Assembly (NCBI RefSeq): GCF_016461825.1
Contig: NZ_JAEMNU010000023.1
Location: forward strand, 1-56,221
Direction: 5' to 3'
Origin: Rugamonas violacea
GTDB taxonomy: Bacteria; Pseudomonadota; Gammaproteobacteria; Burkholderiales; Burkholderiaceae_D
DNA: 56,221 bases
The notes beneath the pieces are model-generated. The model saw nothing but the letters and a program-made list of their open reading frames with translations, had not been told where the DNA came from and made no database searches. The position numbers were made by a program, and so were the translations under genes. How positions within the stretch are numbered: position 1 is the first letter of the stretch; each line of letters begins with the position of its first letter. Shown here piece by piece: positions 1 to 7,930 of the stretch.

Positions 1-92
1 GGACGAGGTTTGGCTCAATCCGGAACGGGCTGAACCTGAATTAGTGAAGCTGGCTGCATGAAGTGACGCGACAACTTTGTTGACAACTACCG
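1..92 (+). mobile_element. 3' end of an insertion sequence, left copy
   Basis: Bases 1-92 equal the reverse complement of 56130-56221. The frame starting at base 2 reads DEVWLNPERAEPELVKLAA followed by TGA at 59-61, which looks like the C-terminal tail of a transposase. About 31 bases follow the stop before identity with the other copy ends, as expected for the end of an IS. The family is not certain from 19 residues. Confidence 0.7.
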
Positions 93-130
93 TTCCGGCT
101 GCTGTGCGGCGCGGCAGTCCAACCCGCGCA

Positions 131-190
131 GCGTGCCTTGGCGTCCACAGCAAATCATCAACGCGCCTTGAACTCCGCAGCAAATCATCT
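131..190. repeat. Two 30-bp imperfect tandem copies
   Basis: Bases 131-160 and 161-190 are two imperfect copies, both ending in CAGCAAATCATC. They abut the stop codon of the CPBP gene. Nothing else is visible between the IS end and that gene. Confidence 0.6.
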
Positions 191-1050
191 CACGTCTTTG
201 CCACCACCCGGCCGGCAAAGGCCCGGCGCAGCCAGAACGCGGCGACGGCCGCAATCAGCAACAGGGAAATCAGCGAACCTTCCACACCGAACGCGCCGCC
301 GGTCAACATGGCATTGCCCGTCAGCTCGCCGCGCAGCAGGCCGTCGGCACCAGCATGGCCCGACACGGTCGCCGAGAACACCTGACTGAGGCAGTAATTC
401 CATGCGACGTGGGTGCCGATGCAGATCCACAGGCGGCGCGTCTTCATGTACAGCGCGGCCTGCAACACCCCGTAGGCGATGATCACGCCGACCGCCAGCA
501 ACGACACGCCCTCATTCGGCATATGGGCCAGGCCGAACACCAGCGCGGATATCACGATGGCGGCCTTGCTGCCCAAGGAACGTTCGGTGACACCGAACAC
601 CACGCCACGGAACATCATCTCCTCGGCCATGCCGACCAGCGCCAGCTCGGCCAGCGGCACCAGCAGCATGAGGTTCGGGGTGTTGACGCCTTCGAAGCGG
701 TAGGCGCCCAGCGCCGCCAGCACGGCAAAGGTGAGCGCCACCAGCCCGGCGCCGAGCAGCAGGCCGATCCCCAGCTCACGCGCCATGCCCGACGTCGCCA
801 GCTCGGTCGCTTGCCGTTTTTCGATCCGCCGCACATAGAAGCGGTAGCCGAACCACACCAGCACGGCGGCCAGCAACTGCGGCCACACGATGCGGTACGG
901 CTTGTCCACCAGCTTGGAGGCGACGATCATCGTCAGCGGTACGGCGGCAAAGGTCAGCACAACGCCGAGCACAATGCGGACCAGCGGATGGGTCATCAAG
1001 CGCGATGCCAGAGTAGAATTGTTTCTTGCCATGCTCAGAGTATTTTCCAT
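190..1050 (-). CDS. CPBP family intramembrane metalloprotease
   Basis: 286-residue polytopic membrane protein of the CPBP/Abi (CAAX protease and bacteriocin-processing, M79-like) family. The three family motifs are present: EEMMFRG with the paired glutamates and arginine, FGLAHMPN carrying the first metal-binding histidine, and HVAWN with the second histidine near the C-terminus. Hydrophobic segments fill most of the rest. The start at 1050 gives MENTLS; a second ATG six codons later is possible. It lies 11 bases downstream of a MarR gene on the same strand, so the two probably form an operon. Known members act in prenyl-protein processing, bacteriocin immunity or signalling. The substrate here cannot be told from sequence. 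Confidence 0.85.
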   Translation of the reverse strand: MENTLSMARNNSTLASRLMTHPLVRIVLGVVLTFAAVPLTMIVASKLVDKPYRIVWPQLLAAVLVWFGYRFYVRRIEKRQATELATSGMARELGIGLLLGAGLVALTFAVLAALGAYRFEGVNTPNLMLLVPLAELALVGMAEEMMFRGVVFGVTERSLGSKAAIVISALVFGLAHMPNEGVSLLAVGVIIAYGVLQAALYMKTRRLWICIGTHVAWNYCLSQVFSATVSGHAGADGLLRGELTGNAMLTGGAFGVEGSLISLLLIAAVAAFWLRRAFAGRVVAKT

Positions 1051-1061
1051 AATCGCTTTCC

Positions 1062-1535
1062 TCAGGGAGTTGGTGGTACTTGCTTGCTTGCGTCGCGGAT
1101 ACGCTCGCCGAAGGAGCGCTGCTCAAGGACGGCGATGGCCTGCGCCAGGCACGCCGACAAGGGGAATTCCATTTCCACATCCAGCCTGTCGGCCGCGCGC
1201 CGGGTCGCCTGCCAGCACGCCTGCAGGCGGGGCAGCATAGCTTCGCCCTGGGGGCTCAGGCGCACCACGCGCTGCCGGCCGTCATCGCCGCCGGCAAGCA
1301 CCAGCAGCAGGCCTTCCTTCTTCATCAGCGCCACCGTTTGCGTCGCCGCAGGCTGCGTGATACCCGCCAGTTCGGCCAGTTGACCAATGGTCGCGCTTTG
1401 CTGCCGGGCCAGTATCTGCATCACCGGCGTGTAGCGCGGCCGATAATCCAGGCCCGCGTCCACATAGGCTTGCTGGACTGCGCCATCGAGCAGTTCGATC
1501 AGGTGTCGTAATTGGGTTCCGAGTCCTTGTTTCAT
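1062..1535 (-). CDS. MarR family transcriptional regulator
   Basis: 157 residues, usual MarR length. The winged helix-turn-helix is seen in the segment with IGQLAELAGITQPAATQTV, followed by the wing containing DDGRQRVVRLSPQG. MarR proteins bind palindromic operators as dimers and are released by small ligands. A perfect AT-rich 22-bp palindrome lies 19 bases upstream of the start (1554-1575), so autoregulation together with the downstream CPBP gene is likely. The ligand is unknown. Confidence 0.88.
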   Translation of the reverse strand: MKQGLGTQLRHLIELLDGAVQQAYVDAGLDYRPRYTPVMQILARQQSATIGQLAELAGITQPAATQTVALMKKEGLLLVLAGGDDGRQRVVRLSPQGEAMLPRLQACWQATRRAADRLDVEMEFPLSACLAQAIAVLEQRSFGERIRDASKQVPPTP

Positions 1536-1553
1536 GTGGCTATGTTAGCAGGA

Positions 1554-1575
1554 TTTATATAAGCGCTTATATAAA
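1554..1575. promoter_or_regulatory. Perfect palindromic operator upstream of MarR gene
   Basis: A perfect 22-bp palindrome with half site TTTATATAAGC, in the 5' flank of the MarR gene that starts at 1535. The size and dyad symmetry fit a MarR dimer site. Assignment to this regulator is inferred from position. Confidence 0.6.
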
Positions 1576-1616
1576 TATTTTATGTGATATTGTTTCGACA
1601 ACCACAAACACAGCCC

Positions 1617-2099
1617 TCAGGGCGCTCCCGCCTCCAGCAACGGCGCCAACCGCGCCATCGACAGCTCGATTTGCCCGTGCAGCGCCTGCACCGCTTCCGC
1701 TCCCAGCGTTTGCTCCAGCTCGGCCTGCGCGCGACGCCAGGCGGCGCGCGCGGCGCGCACTTTGGCGCCGCCGGCCGCGCTGATGGTGACGATGCGTTGG
1801 CGCGGGTCGGTGCCCGGCTGCAAGGTCACCCAGCCCGCCGCCAACAAGGGCTTGAGGTTGCGGCTCAGCGTGGTCCGCTCGACGCCCAGCAAGGCCGCCA
1901 GGCGCGTCACCGGCAAGGCCTCGTGCTTCACGTACATCAGCAGCGAATACTGCGTGGTCTTCAAGCCGGCCACGGCCAGATGCTGATCGTAAAGCCGCGT
2001 CACCGTGCGCGTCAGTTTGCGCAGTTCGAAACAGGTGCAGCCGCGCCAGGCGGAAAAAGGGGAACCGGGGAAACCGGGGGAATTGTCTGGCTTGCTCAT
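1617..2099 (-). CDS. MarR family transcriptional regulator (second)
   Basis: 160 residues from MSKPDNS at 2099. An upstream ATG at 2153 would place the start inside the operator-rich region and is less likely. The wHTH includes LPVTRLAALLGVERTTLSR and a wing with DPRQRIVTISAAG. It is divergent from the thioesterase gene at 2195, and the roughly 95-bp gap holds two similar GTGTA/ACAC dyads. This is the classic layout of a regulator controlling itself and a divergent enzyme gene. It is not closely similar to the neighbouring MarR protein. Confidence 0.85.
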   Translation of the reverse strand: MSKPDNSPGFPGSPFSAWRGCTCFELRKLTRTVTRLYDQHLAVAGLKTTQYSLLMYVKHEALPVTRLAALLGVERTTLSRNLKPLLAAGWVTLQPGTDPRQRIVTISAAGGAKVRAARAAWRRAQAELEQTLGAEAVQALHGQIELSMARLAPLLEAGAP

Positions 2100-2107
2100 C
2101 AAAATAG

Positions 2108-2153
2108 GTGTAGATACACATGATTCATGAAATGCATTATAGTGTACCCACAC
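2108..2153. promoter_or_regulatory. Paired operator-like dyads in divergent promoter region
   Basis: GTGTAGATACAC (2108-2119) and GTGTACCCACAC (2142-2153) share GTGT/ACAC half sites spaced 34 bp apart, about three helical turns. They are nested within a larger inverted repeat whose arms are AAATAGGTGT and ACACCTATTT (2102-2111 and 2149-2158). The site sits between the second MarR gene and the thioesterase gene. Confidence 0.55.
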
Positions 2154-2194
2154 CTATTTCCACACCATTAGATCAATCGAAGGGCACGACCACC

Positions 2195-2740
2195 ATGGAC
2201 GCAACATTGGATACACCGAAGGAAGCAAGCACGCTGGACACCTGGCATGCCGAGGCGGCGGCGATGCAGGCGCGCATGGGCGAGCCGGGTGTGGCCTCGC
2301 GCGAGCAATTGCGCGAGCGCAGCGGACTGGAGTTCCTCGGCGGCATAGGCAGCGGCGAACTGCCACCGCCGCCCATCGCCAAGCTGTTGGGCTTTTTGCC
2401 GATCAGCGTCGAACACGGCCGCGCCGTGTTCCAAGGCACGCCCGGCCAGGAACACTACAACCCCAGCGGCGCGGTGCACGGCGGTTACGCCGCCACCCTG
2501 CTCGACACGGCGGTCGGCTGCGCGATCCACACCACCCTACCCGCCGGCAAGGGCTACACCACGCTGGAATTGAAGGTCAACTACATCCGTGGCATGACCG
2601 ACCAAACCGGCCCGGTGCGCGCCGAGGGCAAGGTCGTCAGCGTCGGCGGCCAGGTCGCCGTGGCCGAGGGCCGCATCACCGACGCCAACGGCAAACTGTA
2701 CGCCTTCGCCACCACCACCTGCCTGATCTTCCCGATCTAA
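2195..2740 (+). CDS. PaaI-type hotdog-fold thioesterase
   Basis: 181 residues from MDATLDTPKE at 2195. The upstream in-frame ATG at 2120 lies inside the operator region and is rejected. A long helix is followed by the hotdog motif NPSGAVHGGYAATLLDTAVG, with the HGG typical of PaaI and 4HBT proteins, then LELKVNYIRGMT. These enzymes hydrolyse acyl- or aryl-CoA thioesters. Divergence from a MarR regulator suggests induction by an aromatic or acyl ligand. It converges, 2 bases away, with the DOPA-dioxygenase-like gene. Confidence 0.85.
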   Translation: MDATLDTPKEASTLDTWHAEAAAMQARMGEPGVASREQLRERSGLEFLGGIGSGELPPPPIAKLLGFLPISVEHGRAVFQGTPGQEHYNPSGAVHGGYAATLLDTAVGCAIHTTLPAGKGYTTLELKVNYIRGMTDQTGPVRAEGKVVSVGGQVAVAEGRITDANGKLYAFATTTCLIFPI

Positions 2741-2742
2741 GC

Positions 2743-3477
2743 CTAGCTCTCCAGCTTCACCGAGGGCCGCGTGTTGATGAAGATTTGCTCGACCTTGGGC
2801 TCGTCCGGCCCCGGCTTCTTCATCGCGTAGGCGTTGACCGGCTGCGAGCGGTTGACCCACAGCGCGTAGTACAGGTGGTCGGCGCGCGGGTCCTCCGTGT
2901 TGGGGTGGATCAGGATGGTCAGGCCCAGGCTGTTCAGTTGCAGCCAGGGCACGATCACCGGCAGCAGATCGTTGTTGAAGCCGAAGTAGAACGACGGCGT
3001 CACGTGCGGCCCGCGCGGCTCCAGGTTCCAGTCGCCCAGCTCGATGCTGAAGCGCTCGGCGGCCCATTTGCGGATCTGCGCCGCCTTCTGGTAACTGTCC
3101 TCATCAAAATAGATGTGCGCGTGGTAGCTCTCAATATCGGTGTAGGCGCGCGGCTTGGCCGGCAACGCCTGCTCGCCGGGACGCACGCTGGCCGGGCGCG
3201 GCGTCGGCGCCTTGTCGGTGGCGTAGCCCCAGGGACTCTTGCCGACCGGCGCGGCGCGCGCCTTGCCGGCGCCCGCACCGACAGCGCCGCCCTGCCCCGC
3301 CGCAGCGGCCGCCGCGCCCGCTCCGGCTTGCTGGGCGGCGGCCGCACCGCTCCACGCCGTGGCCGCCAACGCGGCCACCACGCCGCCGCGCCTGAGTACG
3401 GCGCGCCGTGGCGGCGACAGCAAATTGGCCCATTCCTGGTCCAGCGCCTCGGCGCCGGTAACGTTTTCTTCAGACAT
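2743..3477 (-). CDS. DOPA 4,5-dioxygenase family protein with Tat-like leader
   Basis: 244 residues from MSEENVTG at 3477. This start is favoured because GGAGGG lies about 8 bases upstream, too close for the ATG at 3483. The C-terminal half matches the DOPA_dioxygen family: ESYHAHIYFD with the conserved histidines, GPHVTPSFYFGF, LTILIHPNTEDPRADH and YALWV. The family performs extradiol cleavage of catechols such as DOPA. The N-terminus has PPRRAVLRRGG followed by a hydrophobic stretch and AAAAQQ, resembling a twin-arginine signal, then an Ala/Gly-rich linker. Export is unusual for this mostly cytoplasmic family. The gene follows a TonB receptor gene by 34 bases, so the two are probably cotranscribed. 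Confidence 0.8.
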   Translation of the reverse strand: MSEENVTGAEALDQEWANLLSPPRRAVLRRGGVVAALAATAWSGAAAAQQAGAGAAAAAAGQGGAVGAGAGKARAAPVGKSPWGYATDKAPTPRPASVRPGEQALPAKPRAYTDIESYHAHIYFDEDSYQKAAQIRKWAAERFSIELGDWNLEPRGPHVTPSFYFGFNNDLLPVIVPWLQLNSLGLTILIHPNTEDPRADHLYYALWVNRSQPVNAYAMKKPGPDEPKVEQIFINTRPSVKLES

Positions 3478-3511
3478 AGTCATTCCCTCCATCATCAAAG
3501 TTGGGCGCGGC

Positions 3512-6100
3512 TCAGAACTGCACCGTGGCGCGCGCGTAGTAGTAGCCGCCCAGCACGCCGAGCGGGCCGGAGTTGTCGTAGGCGCCGCTGTATTGCGCCA
3601 GGTTGGCGGCGCTGCGCGCCTCGCGCGGCAGTTGCTGCGGCTTGCGGTTGAACAGGTTGTTGGCGCCCACCGTCAGGTTGATGCCGCGCGACACCTGGTA
3701 GCCGACGCTCGCATCAGTCACCCATTCGGCGCGCAGATGGTAGTCGCCGCCGGTGACGTTGTTGAGCCGCTTGAGCTTGCCGTAACGGGTCTGGCGCAGG
3801 TTCACGCTCCAGGCGCCGTTCTCGTAGGCCAGCGCGACGATCTCCTTGTCCGACGGCGCGCGGTACAGCAGGTCGTACTCGGCCGCCTTGTTCAGCGTGT
3901 CGATGTTCGGCAGGCCCTGCAGCGCGGCCGGCAGCGGCGCCGTGCGCAGCAGGCTGGTCTTGTTCAGATTCAAGGCGGCGTTCCAGCGCAGCTTGCCGCC
4001 GGCCACATTCAGCACATCCTCGGCGGTCAGGTCCAGGCCACGGGTGCGCGTGTCGCCGACGTTCTGGAAGTAGTGGGCGACCAGACCGTTGCCGACCGTC
4101 AGCCCGGCGCCGCGCAGCAGCGCCTCGACCGTGGCCGCCTGGGCCGCGCTGAGCGGCTGGCCGCTGCCGTCCAAGGCCTGGCCGGAACTACGGTCGATGC
4201 CGATGTCGGACGACACGCCGAGCCGGTCGTCGACGCGGATCTGGTAGGCGTCGACGGCCAGGCGCAAGGTCGGCGTCGGGTTGATGGTCAGGCCGGCCGT
4301 GTAGTTGCGCGACTGCTCGGGCTTGAGCGCCTGCGCGCCCAGCGCCCGCGCCGCCGCCGAGTTCGGTTGCGCCAGGGTGTAAGGCACGCCGGCGTGGTCC
4401 GAGGTGTTCGAGTACGACTGCGTCACCAGGCTGGGCGCGTGGAAGCCGTTGCTGACCGTGCCGCGCAGCGCATACACCGCATCCAGGTCGTAGCGCGCCG
4501 ACAGGCGCCCGGCCACCTTGTTGCCGAAGTCGGAATACTTCTCCGCCCGCAACGCCGTATCCAGCAACAACTGCGGCAGCGGCTTGAGGCCGAGTCCGAC
4601 ATAGGCGGCGTAGTTGTGCCGCGCCGTGTCGGAAGCGTCGACCGGCAGATAGCCCGACAGCGACGACGAGCCGGCACCAAAGTAGGACGCCGGCTCGCCG
4701 GCGCTGCGCTGCTGCGCCTCATGCGAATACTCCAGCCCGAGGCTCAGGTCGAGCGGCGCGGCCAGGCCGTCCACCGCCAACTGGCGGCGCAGATCGGCGT
4801 TGGTGGTCAAACGGCTGTAGCGCTGGTTGCCGACATAGAAGTCGGTCGGCCCGCCCGGATACACCAGCGAGTAGTTGGCCGAATGCTCGACGCCGGCGTC
4901 GATGTCGTCGCGGCCGTAGGTGGCGCTCAGGTCCCACGACCAGGCGCCGCTCTCGCCCTTGATGCCGGCGGTCAAACCGAAGTCGTTTTCCTTGGTGGTC
5001 TCATACGGCGTGAAGCCGTCCGGGTAGAGCGCCAGCAATCCCTTGTTGTTATTGAAGATCGAATTGGGCAGACGGAAATTCTGCGCCGACTTGGCGTCGC
5101 GTTGGGCGAAGGTGCCGAAGCCGTACAGCTGCACCTGCTCGCCCAGGTCGTAGCCGGCGTTGGCGCTGAGCGCCACGGTGGTGCTTTGCGGCACGCCGGT
5201 GTTGCGCCAGGGATTGCTGTTGCGTCCCGCTTCGGCGCTGTTCGGCACGGCGCCCGCCGGCAGCGAATTGTTCGGCCCCAGCTTGACCGGCTGGCCGTCG
5301 CTGACGCGCACCGCCGGGTAGGACAGGTAGCCCGGATTGAGGGCGAAGTTGCGCACCGCGATGCCCTGCCGGTTGACCTCGGCGCCGACGTGGACGAAAC
5401 CGCCCTCGCCGAGCCGGCGGCCGCCGTCCAGCCGCACATAGCCGTTGCTGCCGTCGCCCTCGTAGGTGCTGCCCAGCTGCGTGCTGGCGCTGGCGCTGTC
5501 GTCCGATTTCAAAATGATGTTGATGACGCCGGCGATGGCGTCCGAACCGTAGATGGCCGAGGCGCCGTCGCGCAGGATCTCGACGCGGGCGATGGCGCCG
5601 GTCGGGATCAGCGACAGGTCGCTGGCCACCGAGCCGGGGAAGCCGTCCTCGTTGACGATGGCCGTGGTGTGGCGGCGCTTGCCGTTGATCAGCACCAAGG
5701 TGTGCGAGGGATCGAGGTTGCGCAACTGGCCGGCGCGCACGATGCTGCCCAGGTCGGGCTGCACCCGGGCCGGCAGGTTGAACGACGGCAGCGCGGCGTC
5801 GAGCGCCTCCAGCAGATTGAGCTTGCCGGTGGCCAGCAACTGGCGCGCGCCGATCACGTCGACCGGCGCCGCGCTGTTGGCCACCGTGCGGCCGAGCGCA
5901 CGCGCGCCGGTGACGATGACCGCCTCCGGCGCGGCGGCGGCCGTGCCGGCCAGCGGCGCCGACTGGGCCAGCGCGGCGGCCGGCATCAACGCCAACAACA
6001 TCGCGGCCGAGCCGTGCAGCAGCGCCATCGCTTGCGCGATGCGGGTGGGTTGCGGGACGGCGCTGGCGCGACGGGACGAGGCTGGCTGCAGATACGGCAT
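3512..6100 (-). CDS. TonB-dependent outer membrane receptor
   Basis: 862 residues from MPYLQPASS at 6100, after an AAAGGAA Shine-Dalgarno. A signal peptide ends near ALAQS. A TonB-box-like EAVIVTGAR comes next, then the plug with ILRDGASAIYGSDAIAGVINIIL, and a large beta-barrel ending in the aromatic terminus YYYARATVQF. NLFNRKPQQLP is typical of this receptor class. Such receptors import siderophores, vitamins, glycans or aromatics using ExbBD-TonB energy. No ligand can be named. The downstream gene encodes an apparently exported catechol-dioxygenase-like protein, which hints at catecholic compounds. Confidence 0.9.
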   Translation of the reverse strand: MPYLQPASSRRASAVPQPTRIAQAMALLHGSAAMLLALMPAAALAQSAPLAGTAAAAPEAVIVTGARALGRTVANSAAPVDVIGARQLLATGKLNLLEALDAALPSFNLPARVQPDLGSIVRAGQLRNLDPSHTLVLINGKRRHTTAIVNEDGFPGSVASDLSLIPTGAIARVEILRDGASAIYGSDAIAGVINIILKSDDSASASTQLGSTYEGDGSNGYVRLDGGRRLGEGGFVHVGAEVNRQGIAVRNFALNPGYLSYPAVRVSDGQPVKLGPNNSLPAGAVPNSAEAGRNSNPWRNTGVPQSTTVALSANAGYDLGEQVQLYGFGTFAQRDAKSAQNFRLPNSIFNNNKGLLALYPDGFTPYETTKENDFGLTAGIKGESGAWSWDLSATYGRDDIDAGVEHSANYSLVYPGGPTDFYVGNQRYSRLTTNADLRRQLAVDGLAAPLDLSLGLEYSHEAQQRSAGEPASYFGAGSSSLSGYLPVDASDTARHNYAAYVGLGLKPLPQLLLDTALRAEKYSDFGNKVAGRLSARYDLDAVYALRGTVSNGFHAPSLVTQSYSNTSDHAGVPYTLAQPNSAAARALGAQALKPEQSRNYTAGLTINPTPTLRLAVDAYQIRVDDRLGVSSDIGIDRSSGQALDGSGQPLSAAQAATVEALLRGAGLTVGNGLVAHYFQNVGDTRTRGLDLTAEDVLNVAGGKLRWNAALNLNKTSLLRTAPLPAALQGLPNIDTLNKAAEYDLLYRAPSDKEIVALAYENGAWSVNLRQTRYGKLKRLNNVTGGDYHLRAEWVTDASVGYQVSRGINLTVGANNLFNRKPQQLPREARSAANLAQYSGAYDNSGPLGVLGGYYYARATVQF

Positions 6101-6220
6101 AAACGCGTTTCCTTTCAGGGGCTGGCATGGCGGTTGAGACGTCACCGGGCACCCATTGCGACAGCGCAACGATGCTCTTGGGTAACAAGAAACAGCCTAA
6201 GGCCCCCTGCGGAAAATCCG

Positions 6221-6236
6221 AACGAATTGTTTCGTT
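6221..6236. promoter_or_regulatory. Small inverted repeat upstream of TonB receptor
   Basis: AACGAA-TTGT-TTCGTT is a 6-bp dyad with a 4-base spacer, 121 bases upstream of the receptor start. It is a candidate operator. No Fur-box match was obvious. Confidence 0.35.
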
Positions 6237-6369
6237 TTTACATATACGTTTTGGCAATACGCTTGCAAGTCACTATCGGCTTTGCGCAATTCGAACGGCA
6301 CATCCGCTGAGTTCCGACAAAATCAGAGTTCCCCGCGCACGCTTGATCACCCTAACTAGGTCACCTACA

Positions 6370-6654
6370 ATGAACTCGATAAGATTCACGTGGAGCGAGG
6401 CGAAACAAAAGCGCAATCTGAGCGACCATGGCCTCGATTTTGCCGACGTTGCACAAGTATTTTGCGGGTCAACCTTCACCTTCAAAGATGATCGTTTTCC
6501 CTATCCCGAGCAACGCTTCATCACACTCGGTTTTCTGGCAGATCTTGCCGTTTCAATCGCACATACGGAGACAGAAGATGAAATCCACCCCATTTCATTC
6601 AGAAAAGCCACCCGGCGGGAAATCGATATCCTCATCAAGCACATCCAAAACTGA
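6370..6654 (+). CDS. brnT: BrnT family ribonuclease toxin
   Basis: 94 residues, normal BrnT length. The start at 6370 gives MNSIRFTWSEAKQKRN, with the family pattern F-W-A-K-N followed by a DHGLDFADVAQVF helix. DDRFPYPEQRFITLG and the C-terminal ISFRKATRREIDIL correspond to the conserved strands and the RxAxxRE helix. BrnT is a RelE-fold RNase that inhibits translation until bound by BrnA. The start lies after AT-rich sequence. The 3' end overlaps the next frame, which encodes the partner. Confidence 0.82.
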   Translation: MNSIRFTWSEAKQKRNLSDHGLDFADVAQVFCGSTFTFKDDRFPYPEQRFITLGFLADLAVSIAHTETEDEIHPISFRKATRREIDILIKHIQN

Positions 6655-6772
6655 CTTCGCGCGTCTGAAAAAAATGGCGGATGAAGACATCAAACTCACT
6701 GCCGAACATCCAGAAGCGGACGCTAGCCACATCCTCGGTGGCCTCGTCCGGCACGGCGTATCCAAACGCTGA
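6578..6772 (+). CDS. brnA: BrnA-like antitoxin, short form
   Basis: 64 residues from MKSTPFHSEK at 6578, with GGAG 8 bases upstream, inside the 3' end of brnT and in another frame (77-base overlap). FARLKKMADEDIKLTAEHPEAD matches the N-terminal toxin-wrapping part of BrnA. Full BrnA continues into a ribbon-helix-helix DNA-binding domain, but here a stop follows VRHGVSKR. The antitoxin may therefore bind the toxin without repressing the operon, or the gene has decayed. The next bases show no obvious RHH coding in either other frame. Confidence 0.65.
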   Translation: MKSTPFHSEKPPGGKSISSSSTSKTDFARLKKMADEDIKLTAEHPEADASHILGGLVRHGVSKR

Positions 6773-6860
6773 TCGGCTTAATGGACGTGCAATGTTGCGT
6801 TAGAATAGGATTTCGCCGTCGGCCCTGTTCGCCGCCGGCCTTTCCTTGTACTGGCACCGC

Positions 6861-7247
6861 ATGCAAAAAATCGACTTCCCCGCCCTGTCGCAACTGGCCG
6901 CCGCTTCGGCCACAGTGACGGCAAAATGCAGCTGCAGCACGGTCTCGCTGGCCGCTTGGCAGAAACTGCCGACCTCGCTGGAACTGGACCGCTTCGAAGA
7001 AATCGGCACGCTGGTCGACGATCCCTACGACGAGCCGACCTTCCTCGAATACCACCCGCGGGGCACCCGCTACGACAGCGAAGACGCCCCCATCGCGCCG
7101 CGCTACTACCCGTGCAACCGCAGCCAGGTGGCGTGCTGCCAGAATTGCGGCCGCCACTTCCTGCGCTACAACGAGGCCGGCGGCTACTTCACCGAATTGC
7201 GTATCCGCGCCCTGCGGCCGGAACTGCTGGTCGACGCCGCCTTGTAG
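6861..7247 (+). CDS. Conserved hypothetical, cysteine-rich
   Basis: 128 residues from MQKIDFPALS. I do not recognise a named family. Cysteines occur as KCSCS near residue 26 and as PCN...VACCQNCGRHF near residues 89-105, suggesting a zinc or other metal site. No signal peptide or membrane segment is seen. Codon use matches the surrounding genes, so it is probably real. It stands alone between the toxin-antitoxin pair and an exported protein gene. Confidence 0.6.
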   Translation: MQKIDFPALSQLAAASATVTAKCSCSTVSLAAWQKLPTSLELDRFEEIGTLVDDPYDEPTFLEYHPRGTRYDSEDAPIAPRYYPCNRSQVACCQNCGRHFLRYNEAGGYFTELRIRALRPELLVDAAL

Positions 7248-7370
7248 CGCCCCCGGACCCCGTCAATCCAAGCCAAGCGGCGCCACGGCGCGCTCGGCGG
7301 CGGGTCGCAACGCTAGGAGAATCCGGCAAACCGTAGCACAATCAGCTCTCGGCTTAATCGGGAGGCAAAC

Positions 7371-7880
7371 ATGATAACTACACCACTCGCAGTCTGGACC
7401 GGCGCCGCGCTGCTGTTGTGCGCATCCACGCTGGTCCACGCCGCGCCGCCGCCCTCGTCCGGTGCGGTCGGCGAACAGTTGAAGGTGAACAGCCGCGACG
7501 GCACGGTGCTGGTGCAGATCACCTTGCAGAACCGCAGTGCCCATCCGGTGTACGTGCAAAAGTCCTTGGCCAGCGCCACCGAACTGACCGGCCGCCTGTT
7601 CGACATCGTCGACACCGCCAGCGGCAAGTCGATCCCCTACATCGGCATGATGATCAAGCGCGGCCCGCTGACCGCCAAGGACTACCTGACACTGCCGCCG
7701 CACAGCAGCCACAGCCATACCATCGACATCACCCACAGCTACGCCTTCGCCGCCGGCCCCCACCACTACCGCCTGAGCCACGCCGGCGACTACCTGAGCG
7801 ACCTGGCGGCGCTCGAGGCCGCCAGCCCGATCCCCCCGGCCAGCGCCGAGTTCAGCCACACCGCCCCGCCGCAAGAATAA
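7371..7880 (+). CDS. Exported protein homologous to the M35 protease N-terminal domain
   Basis: 169 residues, GGGAGG 5 bases before the start, with a signal peptide ending near VHAAPP. The mature part aligns by eye with the N-terminal beta domain of the convergent M35 protease: VLVQITLQNRSAHPVYV against VVVNVTITNTSSKPQYI, both followed by LFDI, a tyrosine-glycine pair, KR and a proline-rich loop. It lacks the catalytic domain altogether. It could be a stand-alone propeptide-like chaperone, an inhibitor protecting the producer, or a duplicated domain with another role. The genes converge across a shared terminator. Confidence 0.7.
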   Translation: MITTPLAVWTGAALLLCASTLVHAAPPPSSGAVGEQLKVNSRDGTVLVQITLQNRSAHPVYVQKSLASATELTGRLFDIVDTASGKSIPYIGMMIKRGPLTAKDYLTLPPHSSHSHTIDITHSYAFAAGPHHYRLSHAGDYLSDLAALEAASPIPPASAEFSHTAPPQE

Positions 7881-7916
7881 AAAAAGCCGGCTGGGCGAAC
7901 CCGGCCGGCTTTCCTT
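7879..7916. terminator. Bidirectional terminator
   Basis: An A-run is followed by a hairpin pairing AAAGCCGGC with GCCGGCTTT around the loop GGGCGAACCC, between two convergent genes. It can serve both strands. Confidence 0.8.
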
Positions 7917-7930
7917 TCCGCCTCAATCGC

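Noticed and set aside
3239..6310. A 1023-codon plus-strand open frame opposite the TonB receptor
   Set aside because: It is a GC-rich antisense shadow, dominated by Arg, Ala, Gly and Val with no domain. The minus strand encodes a clear receptor.
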